DNA from: Nocardioides sp.
GTDB lineage: Bacteria; Actinomycetota; Actinomycetes; Propionibacteriales; Nocardioidaceae
Direction: 5' to 3'
Length of the DNA: 5,645 nucleotides
NCBI GenBank assembly: GCA_023252065.1
Contig: JAHEXO010000178.1
Coordinates: forward strand, 1-5,645
Part shown: piece after piece, positions 1 through 4,570 of the stretch
Layout of the letters: each line of letters opens with the position of its first letter
How positions within the stretch are numbered: the first letter of the stretch is position 1
Position numbers and translations under genes: made by a program
The notes under the pieces: generated by a model
Told to the model about the DNA's origin: nothing
Seen by the model: the letters and a program-made list of their open reading frames with translations, nothing else
The model's database searches: none

Positions 1-1
1 C

Positions 2-496
2 GTGACCCTTGCTCCCTTCCAGATCCTGGCCTCCGAGGGCCGGACGCCGGCGCTCACCGAGTCGCACGAGTGGCACCTCTCCGAGCTCGCCATGCTGGAA
101 GGCGACCTGGTCACGCCCACGCGGCACCGCTTCGTCGACCTCGCCTCTCGCCAGGAGCGGGACTCCGCCATCGAGTGGTGGCTCACGCTGACCGGCTCCG
201 GGGGAGAGGGGATGGTCGTCAAGCCGGCCCACCTGACCGAGGGTCGCGTCCAGCCCGGCATCAAGGTCCGTGGTCGCGAGTACCTCCGGATCATCTACGG
301 CCCGGACTACACCGACTCCCTCGACGTACTTCGTGACCGGTTCCTCGGCAAGAAGCGCCAGCTCGCCCAACGCGAGCACGGCCTCGGTATCGAGGCGCTG
401 ACCGCGTTCGTCGGCCACGAGCCGTTGTGGAGGGTCCACCAGTCCGTGTTCGCGGTTCTCGCGCTGGAGTCCGAGCCGGTCGATCCGCGGTTGTGA
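2..496 (+). CDS. pnkp: Polynucleotide kinase-phosphatase (Pnkp), C-terminal ligase module, 5'-truncated by window edge
   Basis: This is the 3' end (164 residues plus stop) of a gene that begins left of the window, so the GTG at position 2 is an internal Val codon rather than a start. Seen in the sequence: nucleotidyltransferase motif IV GGEGMVVKP (visible residues 67-75) and motif V QPGIKVRGREYLRIIYGP (84-101), followed by the helical tail LGIEAL...EPLWRVHQSVFAVLALESEPVDPRL that ends the bacterial Pnkp family. Known of the family: Pnkp has an N-terminal 5'-OH polynucleotide kinase, a central 2',3'-phosphatase and a C-terminal adenylyltransferase. With the methyltransferase Hen1 it heals, 2'-O-methylates and seals broken RNA such as ribotoxin-cleaved tRNA. 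Lys74 and Lys88 are the expected ATP-contacting lysines of motifs IV and V; the nucleotidyl-accepting lysine of motif I lies outside the window. Inference: hen1 is probably immediately upstream. The C-terminus looks intact and of normal end position, and it is followed by a hairpin terminator. Confidence 0.87.
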   Translation: MTLAPFQILASEGRTPALTESHEWHLSELAMLEGDLVTPTRHRFVDLASRQERDSAIEWWLTLTGSGGEGMVVKPAHLTEGRVQPGIKVRGREYLRIIYGPDYTDSLDVLRDRFLGKKRQLAQREHGLGIEALTAFVGHEPLWRVHQSVFAVLALESEPVDPRL

Positions 497-538
497 CGCC
501 GCGCGACCGGCACCACCGCGACGCTCCTCGCGCCAGAA

Positions 539-558
539 CCGTCCCGGCGCCGGGACGG
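539..558 (+). terminator. Perfect 20-bp palindrome, likely terminator of the Pnkp gene
   Basis: The half-site CCGTCCCGGC (539-548) is followed directly by its exact reverse complement GCCGGGACGG (549-558). As RNA it would fold into an 8-bp stem with a GCGC tetraloop, 42 nt after the Pnkp stop codon. There is no T tract, which is usual for high-GC actinobacterial terminators. Its last two bases are shared with the next hairpin, so the two stems compete for them. Confidence 0.55.
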
Positions 559-588
559 CGCGGCCCGCACCGGGGTGAGGGCCGCGCC
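557..588. terminator. GC hairpin between convergent genes, likely bidirectional terminator
   Basis: GGCGCGGCCC (557-566) pairs perfectly over 10 bp with GGGCCGCGCC (579-588) around a 12-nt loop, and the loop itself can add a short CAC/GTG pairing. It sits 11 nt past the stop codon of the minus-strand micro-ORF at 600-731 and downstream of the plus-strand Pnkp gene. Either transcript reaching it would form the stem. No U tract is visible on either strand. Confidence 0.6.
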
Positions 589-599
589 GCCTGTGGTGT

Positions 600-731
600 C
601 TAGCTCTTGCGACGGTCAGCGGCCGCACGTCGGCGGTCACGGGCCGCACGGCGACCGATACGCCGCTGCTCGGCATCGGCGAGTCGGCTGGCGATCAGCT
701 CAGGGGCAACACGGTGGGGCATCTGCGTCAA
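600..731 (-). CDS. Arg-rich 43-aa micro-protein, unrecognised
   Basis: Reading leftwards, a TTG codon (731-729) opens a frame ending in TAG (602-600). The predicted N-terminus is MTQMPHRVAPELIASRLADA and the C-terminal half is a run of Arg/Ala (RRIGRRAARDRRRAAADRRK, then Ser). GAGGAG at 742-737, five bases before the TTG, is a good ribosome binding site. The in-frame ATG at 722-720 (40 aa) is the alternative start but lies 14 bases from that site. The protein is strongly basic and probably one long helix: an ELIASRLADAEQ amphipathic stretch, then the basic tail. Many Arg codons are CGT, the type favoured in well-expressed genes, while third-position GC is lower than in the neighbouring genes. 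A strong hairpin (557-588) follows the stop. I do not recognise the family. Nucleic-acid or ribosome binding is only a guess from charge. A chance ORF remains possible because of its size, but the ribosome binding site, the stop and the terminator form a coherent unit. Confidence 0.5.
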   Translation of the reverse strand: MTQMPHRVAPELIASRLADAEQRRIGRRAARDRRRAAADRRKS

Positions 732-736
732 GGGCG

Positions 737-742
737 CTCCTC
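737..742 (-). promoter_or_regulatory. Ribosome binding site deciding the TTG start of the micro-ORF
   Basis: On the minus strand this reads GAGGAG, followed by a 5-nt spacer (CGCCC) and TTG. The spacing fits the TTG start and not the in-frame ATG nine bases further on, so it is the main argument for the 43-residue version of the protein. Confidence 0.5.
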
Positions 743-857
743 AGGTGGGTTCTCCGGGTGGTGCGGGTGGTGGTGCCGGCGACGTCGGAGGTCGCCCGCG
801 GGCGCGGCGGGGGAGAGCTCCACAGGGTCTCCGGATAGCCGCGGAAATGTCGGTGAA

Positions 858-886
858 TTGCGATCGGATCGGTCTCGTGATATGTT
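858..886 (+). promoter_or_regulatory. Putative housekeeping-sigma promoter with extended -10
   Basis: TTGCGA (858-863, 4 of 6 matches to TTGACA) lies exactly 17 bp before TATGTT (881-886, fits TAnnnT). TG at 878-879 gives a TGn extended -10. Transcription would start near 893, leaving a 5' leader of about 255 nt before the ATG at 1149. It is the only well-spaced promoter I can see in the window and sits in the AT-rich island. Confidence 0.5.
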
Positions 887-890
887 TTCT

Positions 891-947
891 ATTGGCCTTC
901 CAATTCGGTTATCTGAATGTTGCGGACAAACGCAAGACATTACCGAA
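891..947 (+). other. Cluster of dyads at the start of the predicted leader
   Basis: Three short dyads lie just downstream of the -10 hexamer: ATTGG/CCAAT (891-895 with 900-904, 4-nt loop), ATTCGG/CTGAAT (903-908 with 913-918, one G-T pair) and TTGCG/CGCAA (920-924 with 931-935, 6-nt loop). A longer-range pairing, TTCGGT (904-909) with ACCGAA (942-947), encloses the third and excludes the first two. This could be an operator at the transcription start or alternative folds of the leader RNA. Each stem is short, so chance is a real possibility. Confidence 0.3.
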
Positions 948-1148
948 CTTCAGCCCTCTCGTCCACCCTCTCCGGCAGCGGATCGCCGTGTCCGCGCACC
1001 GGGTGCCGGCACTCCGGCCGCTGGGGACGGCTCCGTCGATCCGGCGGCGACTGCCGCAGGGGCCTTCCCAACTCACCGGTCGAGGGAGCACGATCACCCT
1101 CAACGCCACGATGGGGGCGTGAGAACTCTCTGGGACAGGGGATCGACC

Positions 1149-2426
1149 ATGCATCTTCAGATCAAGCTGGGCGCGGTCGTGGCCAGCCTTGCGTTCGTCG
1201 CGGCAGCGACCGTGGGCACGCCCTCGGCCTCGGCCTCTCCGAACACCACCCTTCCGGTGAAGGACCTCGCGGCCAAGTCCGCGAAGTTCACCGAGATGGG
1301 CGGCGCCACCCCGCTACGGACCGACAAGACGGTCGCGCACTGGAGCGGCCAGTTCACCGATCCCACCAATGGCGCGACCTACGGCTACACCATGGTGGGC
1401 GCCAACCCCGCCACCAACGGGGCGACCACGACCCCCACCGACATCATCCCGCTCAACGTGGTGTTCTCGGTCAACAACGGCTACGCCCTCAACGGCACCG
1501 ACGTCGTCACGCGTACGGTCGGCTCCCCGATCTTCCAGCAGGGCGACTACAGCACCACCGCCAAGTCCGGTGACTACCAGTCCGACACCGGTGGCGGTCA
1601 GCTCTCCGCGGGCAATGACGGTGTGCAGTACGAGGACGCGATCATGCGCTCGCAGTTCAACAAGGTCGGCAGCAGCTACCACGTGATGCTGGGTCAGCCG
1701 ACCGTTCACGCCCCGGTCACGCTCACCGTGCCGAAGGGCAAGGGAAGCGCGTTCGCGAACGGCGCGGGAGTCGTCTACGGGTTGACCGACGCCACCTGGT
1801 TCAACGGTCGGATCTCACAGCTGCTGGGCCAGCTGCACCTCGACCCGACCCACCTGCCGATCTTCCTCACCGACAACGTCATGCTCTACGTCGGCTCGCT
1901 CGACAACTGCTGCATCATCGGCTACCACGGCGCCTCGGTGGTGAACGGCCGCGGTCACGGCCCGACGGGTGGCAACGGCAACCAGGGCGTTCAGACCTTC
2001 TCGTATGCCGCGTACACCACCCCCGGGACCTTCGGCGACGGCAACGGCGGGCCAGACCCCTTCCTGCGCGACATCCACGCGCTCAGCCACGAGATCGCCG
2101 AGTGGGGCGACGACCCCTTCGTCAACAACCTGGTGAACCCGTGGCTGACGCCGACGGCGCCGCAGTACGGCTGCACCGGCATCCTCGAGACCGGTGACCC
2201 AGTCGTCGGGATCGGCTTCACCATGCCCGGCAACACCTACGACACCGCCAGTCCCTTCTCGGACGGCTACTACCACCCCGAGGACGAGGTGTTCCTGCCC
2301 TGGTTCGCCCGGCAGGACCCGAACACCACCTCGCAGGCCACCCAGTCGGGCAGCGGCGGTCGCTACACGTTCATGGGTGACCTCAACCCCTACCCGGGCT
2401 TCCAGATGCCGGCAACGGGCTGCTGA
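1149..2426 (+). CDS. Secreted protein with HExxE motif, uncharacterised family, possible metalloprotease
   Basis: A 425-aa protein starting at ATG 1149, eight bases after AGGGG (1136-1140). The frame is open far upstream, but this start places a classical signal peptide at the N-terminus: basic n-region at Lys6, hydrophobic core 7-23, and probable cleavage after Ala29 (ASA). GTG 1119 is a poorer alternative. The mature chain contains YHVMLGQPTV (177-186), a CCIIGYH motif (254-260), and ALSHEIAEW (311-319) followed by DDPF, then GCTGILETGDP (341-351) and YYHPEDEVFLPWF (374-386). His314, Glu315 and Glu318, with Glu347 or Asp350, look like a metal site and general base of HExxE type (inference). 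From memory, the order ALSHEI.EW..DP / CGILE.GDP occurs in unnamed secreted proteins of soil bacteria such as Acidobacteria, and a shorter SHE.AE..NP version occurs in the EXORDIUM-like family. The protein has four cysteines (254, 255, 342, 425), which may form disulfides. It is monocistronic, with a long leader and its own terminator. The substrate is unknown. Confidence 0.85.
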   Translation: MHLQIKLGAVVASLAFVAAATVGTPSASASPNTTLPVKDLAAKSAKFTEMGGATPLRTDKTVAHWSGQFTDPTNGATYGYTMVGANPATNGATTTPTDIIPLNVVFSVNNGYALNGTDVVTRTVGSPIFQQGDYSTTAKSGDYQSDTGGGQLSAGNDGVQYEDAIMRSQFNKVGSSYHVMLGQPTVHAPVTLTVPKGKGSAFANGAGVVYGLTDATWFNGRISQLLGQLHLDPTHLPIFLTDNVMLYVGSLDNCCIIGYHGASVVNGRGHGPTGGNGNQGVQTFSYAAYTTPGTFGDGNGGPDPFLRDIHALSHEIAEWGDDPFVNNLVNPWLTPTAPQYGCTGILETGDPVVGIGFTMPGNTYDTASPFSDGYYHPEDEVFLPWFARQDPNTTSQATQSGSGGRYTFMGDLNPYPGFQMPATGC

Positions 2427-2440
2427 CGGTTCCACGACAG

Positions 2441-2474
2441 GGCGCCGGGCCCGCCTCGCCGCGGACCCGGCGCC
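2441..2474 (+). terminator. Strong GC hairpin terminator after the secreted-protein gene
   Basis: GGCGCCGGG (2441-2449) pairs with CCCGGCGCC (2466-2474). After one C/A mismatch the stem continues with CCGC (2451-2454) and GCGG (2461-2464) around a 6-nt loop. It begins 15 nt after the stop codon at 2426. There is no T tract, but the 9+4 bp stem is very stable and isolates this gene from the downstream one. Confidence 0.65.
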
Positions 2475-2517
2475 GGTCCACTCCGGCCCTGGCCCGAAGC
2501 CCGGCGAGCCGCTGCTC

Positions 2518-2523
2518 TAGCGT
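2518..2523 (+). promoter_or_regulatory. Possible -10 hexamer of a leaderless promoter
   Basis: TAGCGT fits TAnnnT, and its last T is six bases before the GTG start at 2530, so the expected transcription start would be the G of the start codon. No ribosome binding site is visible before that GTG, which agrees with leaderless translation, a common mode in actinobacteria. No good -35 hexamer is seen 17 bp upstream (CGAAGC), so the support is positional only. Confidence 0.38.
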
Positions 2524-2529
2524 GCCGGT

Positions 2530-2823
2530 GTGACCGAGTACCAGGTGACCCGCTGGCGTGACCTCCCCTCACTCGTGGTCGCGCGCGAGGGCGCCGACCA
2601 GACGAAGGGGCTCCTGGCCCCGCGGTTCCAGGAGGCGATCGACGAGGCTGCGATGCGTCTGGGCGACACCAGCAGCGACGACTACCTGGCCGGCTGGACC
2701 CGCACGGAGTGGGAGCCTGCGGAGGGGAGCCCGGCCGGGGTCTGTGATCGGGTCGTCGCCGAGCTGGAGGCGCTCTGGCCTGCCGAGCGGGTGGCCGACT
2801 ACCTCACTCAGCTCAGCACCTGA
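2530..2823 (+). CDS. Virulence-factor domain protein (PF13769-like), 97 aa
   Basis: A small soluble protein with a GTG start; no Shine-Dalgarno sequence is visible, so it may be leaderless. Visible hallmarks are the N-terminal strand YQVTRWRDLPSLVVAR (residues 4-19), the helix PRFQEAIDEAAMRLG (31-45), the DYLAGW segment (51-56) with the Trp-Glu-Pro that follows, and a C-terminal helix VCDRVVAELEALW (71-83). This pattern (a YWRDIP-like strand, RF..AID.AAM..G, then YL..W) matches the Pfam family named Virulence_fact, as I recall it. Those are short proteins of about 90-100 residues found in many non-pathogens. The biochemical role of the family is not known to me, and the name should not be taken as evidence of pathogenicity. 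There is no signal peptide or membrane segment. The gene stands alone, after the terminator of the secreted-protein gene and converging on the amidohydrolase pair with 24 bases between the stop codons. Confidence 0.78.
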   Translation: MTEYQVTRWRDLPSLVVAREGADQTKGLLAPRFQEAIDEAAMRLGDTSSDDYLAGWTRTEWEPAEGSPAGVCDRVVAELEALWPAERVADYLTQLST

Positions 2824-2846
2824 CCCGACGCACCGCGCCGCGGGTC
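2822..2846. terminator. Weak dyad between convergent stop codons, possible shared terminator
   Basis: GACCCG (2822-2827) pairs with CGGGTC (2841-2846). After a bulged A the pairing can extend by CG/CG (2829-2830 with 2839-2840), leaving an 8-nt loop. It fills almost all of the 24-bp gap between the two convergent genes and overlaps the stop codon of the left one, so a single hairpin could serve both transcripts. The stem is much weaker than the other hairpins here. Confidence 0.35.
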
Positions 2847-2847
2847 G

Positions 2848-4536
2848 TCACAGGGAGCCGTGGACGACCTCGCCCTCGAACACCACGGCGTCGATCGGGA
2901 CGTCGGCCAGCCGCTCTGCGGGCACCTCGAACGGGTCCTGGCCGAGGACCACCAGGTTGGCGAGCTTCCCCACCTCGAGGGAGCCCGTCCGGTCGTCCAG
3001 CCGCAGCTGGCGGGCGCCGTTGATCGTGTAGCCGGCCAGCAGCAGGTCGCGGGGAAGGCGCTCCGAGGCGTCGGGTCGCACACTCCCGGGATAGCGGTCG
3101 GGGTCGAGGGGGTACTCCGGATCGACCCGGGTGTGGGCGACCTGCATGCCGAACAGCGGCTTGGCGCGGTGCAGCTCGTACGACGTCACGACGTCGCTGG
3201 AGAACGCGAGCACGGCGCCGTGCCGGGCCATCTCGTTGAACCGGTACATCCGGTTCCAACGCTCGTCGCCGAGGTGGACCCGGGAGCCCTCGCCGAAGTA
3301 GCCACCCGACCAGTGGGTCGTCCAGTTGACGAGGATGCCGAGCTCTGCGGGACGGGACATGTCTGCGGGGTCGATCAGCTCGCAGTGCGCCAGGGTGACC
3401 TGGCTGACCCACGGGTCGCCACGCTTGTCGAGGCGCCGCCTGACCTGCTCGACCGCGTCACACGCGATGCGGAAGGCGCGGTCGCCCACCAGGTGGATGT
3501 GGACGTCGACGTCGGCGGCATTGCACACCTCGAAGCAGTCGGCGAGCTGGGCCGTCGTCAGGCCGATCTCGCCGAGGGAGTCCTCGCCCGCGTGGTCGCA
3601 CATGGGTGCGAGCACGGCGCTGTTGCCGCTCTCGTTGGTCCCGTCGAGGAAGAGCTTCAACGTGTGGGCGCGGACGTGGGGACCGCCGTGCTCGGCCTGG
3701 AGCCGATGGAGGCGGTCGATCGCAGCGGGGAGGTCGTCCGGGTCACGGAACCGCACCGCGGCCTCGACGTACATCTGCAGCTCGCCTCGTCGGTCGAGCT
3801 CGGCGACGGAGGCGACGAAGTCGTCGTCGTCGACGAGCGCGTCCATGAGCGCCGTCACGCCGTTCTCCGTCAGGAACCGGAAGAACGGCGCCAGCCGCTC
3901 GGGCGTGAGCTCCTCGGGCGGTCGCCACCCGATGGCGTCGTAGAGCGGCTCCAGGAAGTGCCGGTAGGCCATCTCGTGCACGAGGCCGGTCGGCTCGCCG
4001 TCGTCGTCACGGGCGAACATCTCGAGTCCGGGCAGGGGATCAGGGGTGTCGCGCGTGATGCCCATCAGCTCGAGCATCCGGCTGTTGACCCAGTGCGAGT
4101 GCTCGCTGAAGTCCTGGCAGAGGCACGGTCGGTCGGAGACCGCCGAGTCGAGCAGCTCCTTGGTGGGGCGGACGTCGGTGAACGTCACGGTGGGGTAGTA
4201 CTCGAAGTAGAGGAACGGCGCCTCCTCCGGTGGGTGCGCCTCGGCGTAGGCCCGGACGAAGGCCAGGATCTCCTCGACGTTGGTGGTCCAGGGCAGCCGG
4301 ACGTGCCAGTCGCTCCGCGTCACCATGCTGGGGTGGGTGTGGGAGTCGACGAAGCCGGGCACGACCGTGCGGCCACCGAGGTCGATGACGGGCAGGCCGT
4401 CGGCGTTCTCCCACGAGTCGAGGTCGCCGACGTGGGTGATCACGCCGTCGTCGACCACCAGGGTCGTCGGCAGTGGGTCGTCCGCGAGCTCCGCACACGA
4501 GTAGACCCTCGCGTTGGCCAGCACCATCCCTGACAT
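2848..4536 (-). CDS. YtcJ-type amidohydrolase (Amidohydro_3 family), complete
   Basis: A 562-aa cytoplasmic metal-dependent hydrolase of the amidohydrolase superfamily (COG1574/YtcJ group, which includes N-substituted formamide deformylase). The N-terminal beta-sandwich begins MVLANARVY and ends VIDLGGRTVVPGFVDSHTH, giving metal-ligand His66 and His68. Other family landmarks are HSHWVNS (146-152), PTGLVHE (182-188), KLFLDG (294-299, with the conserved Lys294), VHIHLVGDRA (345-354), LAHCEL (382-387) and SSD (446-448, with the catalytic Asp448). It closes with the second half of the sandwich, GSLEVGKLANLVVLGQDPF (518-536). All expected metal ligands are present, so it should be active. The length is usual for the family. 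ATG 4536 is chosen because GGAGG lies 4 bases before it; the frame is open further upstream but would overlap the preceding gene. It lies 34 bp behind a second gene of the same family and probably shares its transcript. The substrate (an amide, carbamate or formamide, by family) cannot be read from the sequence. Confidence 0.88.
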   Translation of the reverse strand: MSGMVLANARVYSCAELADDPLPTTLVVDDGVITHVGDLDSWENADGLPVIDLGGRTVVPGFVDSHTHPSMVTRSDWHVRLPWTTNVEEILAFVRAYAEAHPPEEAPFLYFEYYPTVTFTDVRPTKELLDSAVSDRPCLCQDFSEHSHWVNSRMLELMGITRDTPDPLPGLEMFARDDDGEPTGLVHEMAYRHFLEPLYDAIGWRPPEELTPERLAPFFRFLTENGVTALMDALVDDDDFVASVAELDRRGELQMYVEAAVRFRDPDDLPAAIDRLHRLQAEHGGPHVRAHTLKLFLDGTNESGNSAVLAPMCDHAGEDSLGEIGLTTAQLADCFEVCNAADVDVHIHLVGDRAFRIACDAVEQVRRRLDKRGDPWVSQVTLAHCELIDPADMSRPAELGILVNWTTHWSGGYFGEGSRVHLGDERWNRMYRFNEMARHGAVLAFSSDVVTSYELHRAKPLFGMQVAHTRVDPEYPLDPDRYPGSVRPDASERLPRDLLLAGYTINGARQLRLDDRTGSLEVGKLANLVVLGQDPFEVPAERLADVPIDAVVFEGEVVHGSL

Positions 4537-4540
4537 GTGT

Positions 4541-4545
4541 CCTCC
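4541..4545 (-). promoter_or_regulatory. Ribosome binding site of the downstream amidohydrolase
   Basis: GGAGG on the minus strand, four bases before ATG 4536-4534. A second in-frame ATG at 4527-4525 would be 13 bases away, so the first ATG is favoured. The spacing is on the short side. The site lies inside the 34-bp gap between the two amidohydrolase genes, which supports separate initiation within one operon. Confidence 0.55.
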
Positions 4546-4570
4546 GGTCCTCGGTCGTACGACGCGCGGG

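Larger units (their letters stand above)
743..1148. other. Gene-free divergent intergenic region with AT-rich island and long leader
   Basis: About 400 bases separate the ribosome binding site of the leftward micro-ORF from the start of the rightward secreted-protein gene. The outer parts (743-840 and about 960-1148) are GC-rich with no convincing coding frame. The middle (about 843-950) is visibly AT-richer than anything else in the window and carries the promoter and dyads listed separately. A frame stays open rightwards from 714 through this region into the secreted-protein gene, but its translation here is low-complexity Arg/Gly/Pro with no family resemblance. I could not find a clear leftward promoter for the micro-ORF or a recognisable riboswitch core. 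Confidence 0.6.

Noticed and set aside
847..1122. Possible small hydrophobic protein starting at ATG 847 (MSVNCDRIGLVICFLLAFQF...)
   Set aside because: The hydrophobic stretch coincides with the AT-rich promoter island, the following part is Arg/Pro-rich and unlike a protein family, there is no ribosome binding site, and it would start before the predicted transcription start.
714..1148. N-terminal extension of the secreted-protein gene (start at 714 instead of 1149)
   Set aside because: The extension is low-complexity Gly/Arg/Ser/Pro, crosses the predicted promoter, and would bury the clear signal peptide that begins at ATG 1149.
1815..2435. A 206-codon minus-strand frame opposite the secreted-protein gene
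   Set aside because: It is antisense to a well-supported coding region and its translation is Val/Gly/Arg-rich without motifs.
3820..3845. GTC-rich short tandem repeat (GTCGTCGTCGTCGACGA)
   Set aside because: It encodes an Asp run (VDDDDF) in the amidohydrolase. It is a coding by-product and not a separate repeat element.
2860..4533. A 557-codon open frame on the plus strand opposite the complete amidohydrolase gene
   Set aside because: It is exactly antisense to a gene with all family motifs. The translation is biased in Val, Glu, Gly and Arg with no recognisable domain, a usual shadow of high-GC codon bias.
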